A stretch of 43,953 nucleotides of DNA, from positions 1 to 43,953 of the forward strand of contig CAJOHE010000016.1 of the NCBI GenBank assembly GCA_905234495.1, written 5' to 3'. Under the pieces are notes generated by a model that searched no databases, was not told where the DNA came from, and saw nothing but the letters and a program-made list of their open reading frames with translations. This stretch comes from an uncultured Eubacterium sp. Lineage in GTDB: Bacteria > Bacillota > Clostridia > Oscillospirales > Acutalibacteraceae. Positions within the stretch are counted from its first letter, which is position 1; every line of letters begins with the position of its first letter. Below, one piece after another: positions 18,493 through 25,328 of this stretch. The translations under genes were made by a program, and so were the position numbers.

Positions 18493-18521
18493 ATAATATT
18501 ATATTTTAACAATAAAGTCAA
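18493..18521 (-). promoter_or_regulatory. Promoter of the ilvB operon
   Basis: The minus strand reads TTGACT (18516-18521), 17 bp, TATTAT (18493-18498), about 48 bp before the ilvB ATG. It is divergent from the ychF promoter, with the two -35 boxes 23 bp apart. Confidence 0.7.
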
Positions 18522-18544
18522 TACCAAATAAGAATTAATAACTC

Positions 18545-18573
18545 TTGTCAAGCGGTGACTTTTGGTATATAAT
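18545..18573 (+). promoter_or_regulatory. Promoter of ychF
   Basis: TTGTCA (18545-18550), 17 bp, TATAAT (18568-18573), 29 bp before the ychF ATG. Confidence 0.8.
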
Positions 18574-18602
18574 ATTTTGGAATAAACTTTTGAGGTAATA
18601 TT

Positions 18603-19697
18603 ATGAAGCTTGGAATTGTTGGACTGCCTAACGTAGGCAAAAGCACACTTTTTAACGCAATAACAAACGCGGGGGCGCAGAGCGCCAACTACCCCTTCTG
18701 CACGATTGAGCCGAACGTGGGTATGGTAAGCGTTCCCGACGAGAGGCTCGACAAGCTTGCAGAGATGTACGAGCCTGATAAGTTTACGCCCGCAACGATT
18801 GAATTTGTTGACATCGCGGGACTTGTCAAGGGCGCGTCTCAGGGCGAAGGCCTCGGCAACAAATTCCTCTCGCACATCAGAGAGGTTGACGCGATTATTC
18901 ACGTTGTGCGCTGCTTTGAAAACGACGACATCACACACGTTGACGGCAGCGTTGACCCCGCAAGGGATATTGAGACGATAAACCTTGAGCTCGTTCTCTC
19001 CGACCTCGATATTCTCACAAGGAGAATCGACTCGAGGAAGAAGGCGATGAAGGGCGACAAGACGCTTGCAAACGAGGTTGCTTTTCTCGAGAGGCTTGCG
19101 GCTGAAATGGAACAGGGCAAAACCGCGAGAAGCGTAGAGATAAGCGAGGACGAGATGGAATACCTCAAAGAGGTTTCGCTTCTCACAATCAAGCCCGTAA
19201 TCTACGCCTGCAATATGGGCGAAAACGACTTCATCAACGGAATCGAGAACAACGAATACTACAAAGCCGTTGAGGAAATTGCGAAGGCTGAGGGCTCGGA
19301 AACACTTCCGATTTGCGCCGAGATGGAAGCGGAAATCGCAGAGCTTGACGACGAGGAAAAAGAGATGTTTCTTGCCGATATGGGGCTTGAAAAGAGCGGC
19401 CTTGACAGGCTTATCAAAAAGAGCTATTCCCTTCTCGGTCTGATTTCCTACCTCACCGCGGGCAAACCCGAGGTAAGGGCGTGGACGATTAAGAAGGGCA
19501 CTAAGGCGCCGCAGGCTGCGGGCAAGATTCACACCGATTTTGAAAGAGGATTTATCAGGGCGGAAGTCGTTGCTTTTGACGACCTTATGGCTTGCGGCAG
19601 TATGGCTGCCGCAAAGGACAAAGGGCTTGTCCGTTCTGAGGGTAAGGAATATGTGATGAAGGACGGGGACATTGTTCTCTTCCGCTTTAACGTGTAA
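18603..19697 (+). CDS. ychF: Redox-regulated ATPase YchF (Obg-like)
   Basis: A P-loop NTPase of the Obg class that hydrolyses ATP rather than GTP and associates with ribosomes. It has 364 residues. The P-loop is GLPNVGKST and the switch region is DIAGLVKGAS. The NKxD base-specificity motif of GTPases is replaced by NMGE, as is typical of YchF. The C-terminal TGS domain (about 275-362) includes the YVMKDGDIVLFRFNV end. It reads divergently from ilvB and is followed after 9 bp by a sigma factor gene. Confidence 0.96.
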   Translation: MKLGIVGLPNVGKSTLFNAITNAGAQSANYPFCTIEPNVGMVSVPDERLDKLAEMYEPDKFTPATIEFVDIAGLVKGASQGEGLGNKFLSHIREVDAIIHVVRCFENDDITHVDGSVDPARDIETINLELVLSDLDILTRRIDSRKKAMKGDKTLANEVAFLERLAAEMEQGKTARSVEISEDEMEYLKEVSLLTIKPVIYACNMGENDFINGIENNEYYKAVEEIAKAEGSETLPICAEMEAEIAELDDEEKEMFLADMGLEKSGLDRLIKKSYSLLGLISYLTAGKPEVRAWTIKKGTKAPQAAGKIHTDFERGFIRAEVVAFDDLMACGSMAAAKDKGLVRSEGKEYVMKDGDIVLFRFNV

Positions 19698-19706
19698 AGG
19701 AAAGAT

Positions 19707-20273
19707 ATGCCGAAAATTGATATTTCATCAGATTATGAATCCATATCAAAGGCGCAGTCGGGCGACAGCAAATCCTTTGAAGAGATAATAAAAAGCTCGA
19801 GAAACCTTGTTGAGGTGATTGCGTCGAAATACGCAAACGCACCCGTTGAGAGCGAGGACCTCGTTCAGGAAGGTATGATAGGGCTTTTTCATGCGGTTGA
19901 AAGCTACGACAGCACTAAGGGCGCGAGCTTCAAGACCTACGCAAATAAGTGCATTGACAACGCTATTCAAGACGCGATAAAAAAGAATACGCGGCAGAAG
20001 GACGTTCCGCCGCAGAATGTTGTTGAGTATCTCGACGAGGAACTTCCGATGATGAACAGCGAGGTCAGCGCCGAGGAAATCTATATGCAGAAGGAAAGGC
20101 TTCAGCAAGTCCACAGGGCGATTGAAGAGAAGCTTTCCCCTCTTGAGAAGAAGGTCTTTTCGCTTTATATCGCGGGTTTCAGCTATTCCGAAATCGCCGC
20201 GCGCATAGGCAAGGACGAAAAAGCGGTCGACAACGCCGTGCAGAGGATTAAAAAGAAATTGTTTGACAAATAA
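19707..20273 (+). CDS. SigH-like RNA polymerase sigma-70 factor
   Basis: An alternative sigma factor of 188 residues. Region 2 reads EDLVQEGMIGLFHAVESYD, then SFKTYANKCIDNAIQDAIK and TRQKDVPP. Region 4 reads LSPLEKKVFSLYIAGFSY followed by SEIAARIGKDEKAVDNAVQR. This closely resembles Bacillus SigH (stationary phase/Spo0H), in which the same TRQKHIP and SIDNALQRVKRKL motifs occur. AGG lies before the ATG, 9 bp after ychF, so it may be made from the ychF promoter. Whether the organism sporulates cannot be judged here. Confidence 0.85.
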   Translation: MPKIDISSDYESISKAQSGDSKSFEEIIKSSRNLVEVIASKYANAPVESEDLVQEGMIGLFHAVESYDSTKGASFKTYANKCIDNAIQDAIKKNTRQKDVPPQNVVEYLDEELPMMNSEVSAEEIYMQKERLQQVHRAIEEKLSPLEKKVFSLYIAGFSYSEIAARIGKDEKAVDNAVQRIKKKLFDK

Positions 20274-20281
20274 TATTATTC

Positions 20282-20310
20282 TTGACATATCAAAAGTGTT
20301 GTGTTAATAT
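20282..20310 (+). promoter_or_regulatory. Promoter of the tRNA-Ser pair
   Basis: TTGACA (20282-20287), 17 bp, TAATAT (20305-20310), 16 bp before tRNA-Ser(TGA). Confidence 0.8.
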
Positions 20311-20325
20311 TATTGAGCAACAAAC

Positions 20326-20414
20326 GCAGAGGTATCGAAGTGGTCATAACGAGGCGGTCTTGAAAACCGTTTGGGTTCACGCCCACGTGGGTTCGAATCC
20401 CACCCTCTGCGCCA
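20326..20414 (+). tRNA. tRNA-Ser(TGA)
   Basis: The acceptor GCAGAGG pairs with CCTCTGC, discriminator G, encoded CCA. The anticodon loop is CTTGAAA with anticodon TGA. A long variable arm typical of class II serine tRNAs is present (TTTGGGTTCACGCCCACG region). Confidence 0.95.
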
Positions 20415-20441
20415 AACTTGACAGGTTAAACCCGTCAACTT

Positions 20442-20532
20442 GCAGAAGTACTCAAGTTGGTGACGAGGCGCCCCTGCTAAGGGCGTAGGTCGGGTAACCG
20501 GCGCGAGAGTTCGAGTCTCTCCTTCTGCGCCA
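20442..20532 (+). tRNA. tRNA-Ser(GCT)
   Basis: The acceptor GCAGAAG pairs with CTTCTGC, discriminator G, encoded CCA. The anticodon loop is CTGCTAA with anticodon GCT. It has a long variable arm. Its last 22 bases recur at 20674-20695. Confidence 0.95.
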
Positions 20533-20533
20533 A
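20512..20533 (+). repeat. Direct repeat copy 1: 3' end of tRNA-Ser(GCT)
   Basis: These 22 bases (CGAGTCTCTCC...GCGCCAA) are the T-arm and acceptor 3' strand of the tRNA plus one base. The identical sequence is found at 20674-20695. Confidence 0.85.
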
Positions 20534-20570
20534 ATAAATGAGCAGTCCATCAGGGCTGCTCATTTATTTT
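20533..20570 (+). terminator. Terminator of the tRNA-Ser operon
   Basis: AATAAATGAGCAG pairs perfectly with CTGCTCATTTATT, and the inner bases TCC/GGG extend the stem. TTT and an A/T-rich tail follow. Confidence 0.75.
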
Positions 20571-20695
20571 ACATTGAGACTCGAACAGCGCAATTTTCGC
20601 AGAAAATAAATACAGTCCGGTGGACTGTTTTGGTGCGCGCGTGCGTGCCGGCAGAGGCTTTAGCCTCAACGGGCGAGTCTCTCCTTCTGCGCCAA
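20571..20695. repeat. tRNA-linked repeat-like segment ending in a tRNA-Ser 3' remnant
   Basis: This noncoding segment begins with GAGACTCGAA, the reverse complement of the T-loop of the neighbouring tRNA. It contains a palindrome ACAGTCCGGTGGACTGT and a GC-rich tract with alternating GCGCGCGTGCGTGCC. It ends in an exact 22-bp copy of the tRNA-Ser(GCT) 3' end (20674-20695). No open frame here looks like a real gene. It could be a mobile or tRNA-linked interspersed repeat, or the scar of a deleted element; copy number in the genome would decide. Confidence 0.5.
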
Positions 20696-20696
20696 G

Positions 20697-20733
20697 AATA
20701 CACTGTTCATTTTTGGGTAGTGTATTTTTTTGT
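20697..20733 (+). terminator. Second terminator-like hairpin after the tRNA remnant
   Basis: AATACACT (20697-20704) pairs with AGTGTATT (20719-20726), followed by a run of T. It may be the original terminator of tRNA-Ser(GCT), now displaced by the inserted segment. Confidence 0.65.
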
Positions 20734-20762
20734 TTTTCTTCATATACTTTAACGGTGATGGT

Positions 20763-21305
20763 ATGAAGAAAAATCTGTTTGGAATAACGCTTGCAGGGAT
20801 TGTGTTTGTGACGCTGGCAGGGGCGTTTCTGCATTTTGTGTACGAGCTTAGCGGAAACACCTTTATTGCAGGGCTTTTCTGCTCTGTAAACGAGAGCACG
20901 TGGGAACATCTCAAGCTGCTATTTTTCCCCTATCTTTTATATGCCGTTGTTGAGTTTTTCCTGCTGAAAAGAGAAGGAATATTCTTCTCAAAAGCCGTCG
21001 GCGCGTGCGCGGGAATGTTCTTCATCGTAGCGTTTTTCTACACCTACACGGGCGTTATCGGAAGGAACTTCGCGCCGCTTGACGTTGCGTCTTTTACAGC
21101 GGGTGTGTTCGTCGCGTTTTTCACTGATTACAAAATGATAAAAACCGACAGATTCAAAGCCTTTTCGCTGAACCTTGCCGGTATTTTATACTTTATTATT
21201 ATGGCTGTTTTGTTCTTCGTTTTCACGGTTTATCCGCCGGATATTCCCCTTTTTGAGCCGCCCGAAAACGCCGCTTTAACGGTAGAGCAGCTCGGTTGGT
21301 ACTAA
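20763..21305 (+). CDS. DUF6512-like multi-pass membrane protein
   Basis: About 180 residues with six hydrophobic segments. The early FLHFVYELSGNTFIAGLF and the following SVNESTWEHLKLLFFPYLL match the DUF6512 family of clostridial membrane proteins of unknown function. The frame runs 11 codons further upstream, but the MKKN start at 20763 is a normal membrane-protein start and lies after a weak GGTGATGGT. Its 3' end overlaps that of the convergent PHP gene by 30 bp. Expression may depend on readthrough from the tRNA-Ser region or on an unseen promoter. Confidence 0.7.
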   Translation: MKKNLFGITLAGIVFVTLAGAFLHFVYELSGNTFIAGLFCSVNESTWEHLKLLFFPYLLYAVVEFFLLKREGIFFSKAVGACAGMFFIVAFFYTYTGVIGRNFAPLDVASFTAGVFVAFFTDYKMIKTDRFKAFSLNLAGILYFIIMAVLFFVFTVYPPDIPLFEPPENAALTVEQLGWY

Positions 21306-22049
21306 GTCGGTAACCTCTCTTATTTTCCTGCCGACGTCCTCGGGGCGGTGAGCGTCCGAGCCTGTTGAAAACGTCACGCCGACCTCCTTTGCGATGTTGA
21401 AAAATTCACCGTTCACGCCGAGTCCCTTTGAGGTGTTCATCTCAAGCGCAACGCCGTTTTTCTTTACGTTTTCGCAGAGGTTGCGGTAGGTATCCGCAAG
21501 GTCATAATCGGGGTAAAGCGAGTGGCAGGTGATGAGGTCTGGATGCGCTATAATATCGAAAATTCCGCTTTCGACGAGCGTGTTTTCCATTTCAAAATAG
21601 CGGCGGTAAATCTCGTTGACGTCCCTGCCGAGCCACTGATATTTGCGCTGATTGAAAGTCCAGTTATCAATCCAGTGAACCGAGCCGAGAACGTAGTCGA
21701 AGACACCGTCGTCGGTGAGCCTTGCAATCTCGTCCGCGTGCTGCTCAAACCAACAGACCTCGATGCCGAAGGACACCTTTACGGGATAGTCCTTTGACTT
21801 AATCATAGCGGCAAGGCGCCTGTATTCATCGAGGTTATGGGCGCGCGGAACCTTTTCCTCAACCCACCTTTTCTGATATAGGCTGTATTCCCTCGCCTCT
21901 TTGAAGCAGGGGTGAAAATCCTTAAAACGCACGCTGTGCTCGAGAAGACAGATTTCCTCAAGCTGCATCGCCTCAGCCTTATTTATAAACTTTTCAATCC
22001 ATTCGGCGGTGTAGTCACCGCGCTCGATATGTATGTGCAGGTCTCTCAT
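21276..22049 (-). CDS. PHP-domain phosphoesterase (histidinol-phosphatase-like)
   Basis: A 257-residue PHP-fold metal hydrolase. Metal ligands can be placed in LHIHIERGD (HxH), LLEHSVRF, FGIEVCW, GSVHWID, IIAHPDLIT and GSDAHRPEDVG. This set is typical of the HisJ/HisK histidinol-phosphatase and related PHP phosphoesterases. No other histidine gene is nearby, so the substrate is uncertain. GGTGA lies before the ATG. It reads away from the M28 peptidase terminator and overlaps the DUF6512 gene tail to tail. Confidence 0.82.
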   Translation of the reverse strand: MRDLHIHIERGDYTAEWIEKFINKAEAMQLEEICLLEHSVRFKDFHPCFKEAREYSLYQKRWVEEKVPRAHNLDEYRRLAAMIKSKDYPVKVSFGIEVCWFEQHADEIARLTDDGVFDYVLGSVHWIDNWTFNQRKYQWLGRDVNEIYRRYFEMENTLVESGIFDIIAHPDLITCHSLYPDYDLADTYRNLCENVKKNGVALEMNTSKGLGVNGEFFNIAKEVGVTFSTGSDAHRPEDVGRKIREVTDLVPTELLYR

Positions 22050-22068
22050 AATTCACCGTTTTTCGTGC

Positions 22069-22094
22069 AAAAAGGCTGCCCTGAGCGGACAGCC
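22069..22094 (-). terminator. Terminator of the M28 peptidase gene
   Basis: In minus-strand RNA GGCUGUCC pairs with GGGCAGCC (one G-U) around GCUCA, followed by UUUUU. It lies just after the stop codon at 22101. Confidence 0.85.
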
Positions 22095-22100
22095 GTATTT

Positions 22101-23399
22101 TTATTTATTATAACCCTTCTTAAAGCGCTTTGCGCCCTCTTCACGGAACGCCTCAATTCCGCCCTTTTGGTCATAAAGCTCAGCCGCTTCAAGACAGATG
22201 TCAAGGGAAAGATTGATACATTCGGGGCTCATATTATCAGGTGTGTCAAGACGGGTGTGATAATATGTTTTCGGGTCGTGGTTAACACCGCAGAAGCCGA
22301 CTGCCTCTATGCCGTAACGCGAGAAGCCCTCTGCGTCAACAGCGCCGGGATAAACGTCGGTCTCCTTCATCTGAATGCCGCAGTTGTCGCCCGCCTCATA
22401 GAGAAGCTCGCCGACTGCGTTTGAGTTTTTCTGAGTGCCCGTGCAGCCCTGAGTATAAATCTGAAGCTGCTCAATCTCGCGCATTGTATCCATCGCGATG
22501 ATGATTGTTTCAACCTCCTGAAGCTCTGCCTGATGCTTCTTTGCATATTCAACGGAGCCTCTGATACCTGCCTCTTCCGAGCCTGCAAGGAAGCAGCAAA
22601 CCTCGGTGTTTTCAAATCTCTTGTCGTTTTCAGCCATTTCCTTGAGAACACCCATTGCGATGTAGTCCGCCGTGAGGTTGTCGTTTGCGCCGTCAACGAT
22701 AACTCTCCAGTTGATGAAGAAGAGAATTGCGATAAAGAAAGGAACGAGAATCAGCTGAATTACGCCGAGAACTGTCCAGATTTTGCTTGTGTAATCCCCT
22801 GCTGCGATTGCGTAAATCACCCAGATTACGTTGAAAATCGAAAGACCGATAAGTCCGCCGATTGAGCCGCCCATAACGGGTGCAAGTGATTTGATTCCGC
22901 CGTGAAGCGAATACGTCCACTCGTTTGCAGCGTCGGTATGACCGCCGAAAACGATTCTTCTTTTAACCTCGCCCGTGGGCTTTCTGCGAGCCATAACGTT
23001 TCTCGAAATCTTTCTCGGGAAAAGCGGGTCAACAAGCTCGCGGTACATAAGAAATTCTATAATAAGGCAGAGCATTGCAAAGAACGTAAGCAGGCAGGCG
23101 ATAATCGGAAGCGCCACGCTGTGGTTTGTGCTCTTGAACGTAATCCAGTAAAATGCAACTGAAATAAGGCAGATGATACCGGCGGGCGGAATCCAGCCCA
23201 TAAATGCCGCAGGATGAACGTAAAAGTCCTCCATCTCAACCTCGTCAGCCCACTGCTCAAGCTCCTTCTTGAGGAACTTCTGGGCCTTTCTCTCGCTGTG
23301 GGTACCGGGGCCTCTGTCCTTGAAATTTTCACAGATGTACCTGATACCGTCAAGCATATACTTTTGTGTGCCTTCGGAAGCACCGTTTGTTAGACGCAT
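22101..23399 (-). CDS. M28 family membrane-associated metallopeptidase
   Basis: A 432-residue protein with an M28 (aminopeptidase Y/IAP-like) zinc peptidase fold interrupted by hydrophobic helices at about 70-115 and 185-245. Likely zinc ligands are in GGHTDAANEW, GSEEAGIRGS (Glu-Glu), IAMDTM and the His of NHDPKTYYH. Such proteins usually act as aminopeptidases; the substrate is unknown. Two in-frame ATGs lie close together (23405 and 23399). GGAGG is only two bases before the first but eight before the second, so the second was chosen. Confidence 0.85.
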   Translation of the reverse strand: MRLTNGASEGTQKYMLDGIRYICENFKDRGPGTHSERKAQKFLKKELEQWADEVEMEDFYVHPAAFMGWIPPAGIICLISVAFYWITFKSTNHSVALPIIACLLTFFAMLCLIIEFLMYRELVDPLFPRKISRNVMARRKPTGEVKRRIVFGGHTDAANEWTYSLHGGIKSLAPVMGGSIGGLIGLSIFNVIWVIYAIAAGDYTSKIWTVLGVIQLILVPFFIAILFFINWRVIVDGANDNLTADYIAMGVLKEMAENDKRFENTEVCCFLAGSEEAGIRGSVEYAKKHQAELQEVETIIIAMDTMREIEQLQIYTQGCTGTQKNSNAVGELLYEAGDNCGIQMKETDVYPGAVDAEGFSRYGIEAVGFCGVNHDPKTYYHTRLDTPDNMSPECINLSLDICLEAAELYDQKGGIEAFREEGAKRFKKGYNK

Positions 23400-23435
23400 A
23401 TTCATGCCCTCCGTTCATTAAGATATTACATATTA

Positions 23436-23464
23436 ATTATACACAATGAGCCCCGACTATTCAA
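23436..23464 (-). promoter_or_regulatory. Promoter of the M28 peptidase gene
   Basis: The minus strand has TTGAAT (23459-23464), 17 bp, TATAAT (23436-23441), about 37 bp before the ATG. Confidence 0.7.
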
Positions 23465-23502
23465 GTGAATAAAAAAATTATTTGCTAAAATTCAAAATAA
23501 AC

Positions 23503-23531
23503 TTGACAGAATTTTTTAGATAATATATAAT
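23503..23531 (+). promoter_or_regulatory. Consensus promoter of tRNA-Asp/tRNA-Thr
   Basis: TTGACA (23503-23508), 17 bp, TATAAT (23526-23531), 12 bp before tRNA-Asp. Confidence 0.88.
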
Positions 23532-23543
23532 ACATTTCGCAAT

Positions 23544-23620
23544 GGCCCGGTAGTTCAGTTGGTTAGAACGCTAGCCTGTCACGCTAGAGGTCGACGGTTC
23601 GAGCCCGTTCCGGGTCGCCA
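23544..23620 (+). tRNA. tRNA-Asp(GTC)
   Basis: The acceptor GGCCCGG pairs with CCGGGTC (one G-U). The anticodon stem CTAGC/GCTAG encloses CTGTCAC with anticodon GTC. CCA is encoded at 23618-23620. Confidence 0.95.
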
Positions 23621-23653
23621 TAGGTGAGCGGTAATCCGTTCACCTTAATAATT

Positions 23654-23730
<77 letters not shown>

Positions 23731-23732
23731 TC

Positions 23733-23787
23733 AAAAATCCTCGAAAAGTCCGATAAATAAAGGCTTTCGAGGATTTTCTTTTTTGTT
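23733..23787 (+). terminator. Element-borne terminator after tRNA-Thr
   Basis: AAAATCCTCGAAA pairs with TTTCGAGGATTTT around an A/T-rich loop, followed by TTCTTTTTTG. It sits inside the element and would end the tRNA transcript before the integrase. Confidence 0.75.
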
Positions 23788-23812
23788 TTTTGTGATTTTT
23801 CTTTATTGGCAA

Positions 23813-23834
23813 GGGTCCAAAATGAGTCTCTATC
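23813..23834 (+). repeat. Element near-terminal repeat, left copy
   Basis: The 22-mer GGGTCCAAAATGAGTCTCTA-TC matches 26500-26521 at 19 of 22 positions in the same orientation. It lies 83 bp inside attL at the 3' end of the left integrase gene. It could be a recombinase arm-binding site. Confidence 0.6.
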
Positions 23835-24723
23835 AATTAATTTCGCTCGTCAGATAACCAACGACCACATCGAGGCGGTTGTGACCGAGCGCCAGTGACA
23901 CCTCAGCCATAGCCTCGCGGTCGAGGACAGTACCATACATTGATTTTGTGCAGCACCAACATTCCGAGCGTTCTATGTCCTCGGGATCTCGTGCTATGTT
24001 TTCATACATAGCCTTTGCGAACTCGTGCCTGTAGTAGTGCACGGGCATACGGTCTCGAACGATAACAAGATTTTCCGTGTTGCCTTTTTCCTGTTCAGAT
24101 TTTACAAAATTAATAGTTCTTTCAACCACTTTTGGATTTCTCGAATATTGAAGTTCAACATCACGCTCTCGACCACCTTTTGCATAGGTTTTTGGCACGT
24201 GCACGAACCATTTTCCGTCCTTTTCGTAGAAATCCTTGGCTTTAATGTGCTTTAACTCCTCACGCCTTAGCCCCGTGCAACGCGCCATATCAACCGCTTT
24301 TTGATTATTCTTTTCGCTGAACCCTCTTAAATTTCTTTCAAGGTCGCGAGACCTTGTGATTTGTTCGCGTTGTCTTTTCGGTAATTCTACGCCAAATTCG
24401 CGATAGTCGCAGTTATACAACTTACCAAGAGCAGCAGCGTCGCGGGCGATAGTGTACGGACTTAATCCGCGTTCTATTCTGTACTGTAAGTATTCCGCTG
24501 CGTATGGTTTACACTGTTCTATATTCTGGCTTTCACCTTGGTGCTCTTGTTTGCAAAATTTCGCAAATTCTCGACCAACTTCCTGATAGTTGTCAAGTGT
24601 TCTTGATGAAAATATGTATTTTTGCTTTTCGTCCTCTGAAGCGTTGTGTTTTGAAACGCCATAGAGATGACGGCTTTTAAATTCGTTTTTGATTTGGAAA
24701 TTTAAACTTTGTTTTTTTGACAT
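23833..24723 (-). CDS. Tyrosine recombinase/integrase, intact
   Basis: A 296-residue site-specific recombinase of the phage integrase family. An N-terminal SAM-like core-binding domain (about 40-125; DNYQEVGREFAKFCKQ and YRIERGLSPYTIARD) precedes the catalytic domain. Active-site residues can be proposed as Arg in TGLRREELKH, Lys in KTYAKGG, HxxR in HYYRHEFA, His in LGHNRLD and the nucleophile Tyr in VVVGYLTS. It reads toward attL, whose repeat is about 100 bp away. Upstream GGGGG lies 11 bases before the ATG. It is probably the enzyme responsible for integration at tRNA-Thr, though the broken second integrase is an alternative. Confidence 0.87.
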   Translation of the reverse strand: MSKKQSLNFQIKNEFKSRHLYGVSKHNASEDEKQKYIFSSRTLDNYQEVGREFAKFCKQEHQGESQNIEQCKPYAAEYLQYRIERGLSPYTIARDAAALGKLYNCDYREFGVELPKRQREQITRSRDLERNLRGFSEKNNQKAVDMARCTGLRREELKHIKAKDFYEKDGKWFVHVPKTYAKGGRERDVELQYSRNPKVVERTINFVKSEQEKGNTENLVIVRDRMPVHYYRHEFAKAMYENIARDPEDIERSECWCCTKSMYGTVLDREAMAEVSLALGHNRLDVVVGYLTSEIN

Positions 24724-25125
24724 TTTTGAATTGCCCCCTTTGTTGGTTGAAGGCTTTAGCCTTCGTGTATTTTCAGATTTTTTTGACAGTTAATGTTGGG
24801 TGATACACTTCCCGTTAGGGAGGCTGTATCGAGCCTTGCTCGTTCCGAGTGAGCGTGATTTTTAATTAATAATTAATAACTTTTAAACTAAATAACTGTC
24901 AATTCAAAACTAATCTGAACCATACGAGCAAGCACCCTTTTGGCTTTTCAATTAGGTTTGAATATCTGAAAATCCGAACAAATCGAAACCATCAAAAAAA
25001 CAATTTGCTAAAATTTTCTTATAACTTTTTTCTATATAAATTTTTATAATAATGACTTCTAATTTAATTTTATCATATTGAAAAATAAAGTCAAATTTTT
25101 ATACAAATATTTTTTTGATAGTGGG

Positions 25126-25183
25126 GGCATTTATGTTTAGTCTGCATTTTTTCAAAATACACACTAAACATAAATGCCTTTTT
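25126..25183 (+). terminator. Long perfect inverted repeat with T tail
   Basis: GGCATTTATGTTTAGT (25126-25141) pairs perfectly with 25163-25178 around a 21-base loop, followed by TTTTT. It could be a terminator or an operator-like structure. Confidence 0.55.
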
Positions 25184-25210
25184 AACGAGGCCTTGACGGC
25201 CCCGTTAAAG

Positions 25211-25238
25211 AGACAACGAGCACGCTCGTTGTCTTTTC
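25211..25238 (+). terminator. Perfect hairpin with T-rich tail
   Basis: AGACAACGAG and CTCGTTGTCT pair perfectly around CACG, followed by TTTCTTTC. It lies directly before another perfect hairpin (25243-25266) and the promoter of the right integrase. Confidence 0.55.
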
Positions 25239-25270
25239 TTTCAACAAGCGAGTAAACTCGCTTGTTTATG

Positions 25271-25299
25271 TTGACATATTAATTATAATATAGTATATT
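25271..25299 (+). promoter_or_regulatory. Promoter of the right integrase pseudogene
   Basis: TTGACA (25271-25276), 17 bp, TATATT (25294-25299). A 10-bp perfect hairpin ends 4 bp before the -35 box. Confidence 0.72.
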
Positions 25300-25328
25300 A
25301 ATTACAAATATACTAAGGAATGATAAAA

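Larger units (their letters stand above)
24724..25328. other. Hairpin-rich noncoding centre of the element
   Basis: This 605-bp gap between the two outward integrases shows no convincing gene. It holds six stem-loops: 24749-24764 (GAAGGCT/AGCCTTC), 24802-24830, 25126-25178 (16-bp perfect stem), 25181-25209, 25211-25234 (10-bp perfect stem) and 25243-25266 (10-bp perfect stem). A separate inverted pair TTGACAGTTA (24783-24792) and TAACTGTCAA (24893-24902) encloses the second hairpin. The middle (about 24850-25125) is very A/T-rich. Such structure suggests a regulatory, replication or transfer region, but nothing here proves which. Confidence 0.55.

Noticed and set aside
18446..18602. A T-box or leader attenuator before ilvB
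   Set aside because: The probable transcription start leaves only about 40 bases of leader, with no room for a T-box or leader peptide.
18447..19532. A 361-codon minus-strand frame opposite ychF
   Set aside because: It is antisense to the well-supported ychF, has no family features and runs into the ilvB promoter region. It is a shadow of biased codon use.
20550..20909. A minus-strand gene over the tRNA-linked segment
   Set aside because: The frame covers terminators, a tRNA remnant and the start of the DUF6512 gene, and its translation is low-complexity basic sequence without a ribosome site.
25126..25266. A CRISPR array in the hairpin-rich region
   Set aside because: The stems differ from one another in sequence, there are no repeated units with spacers, and no cas genes are present.
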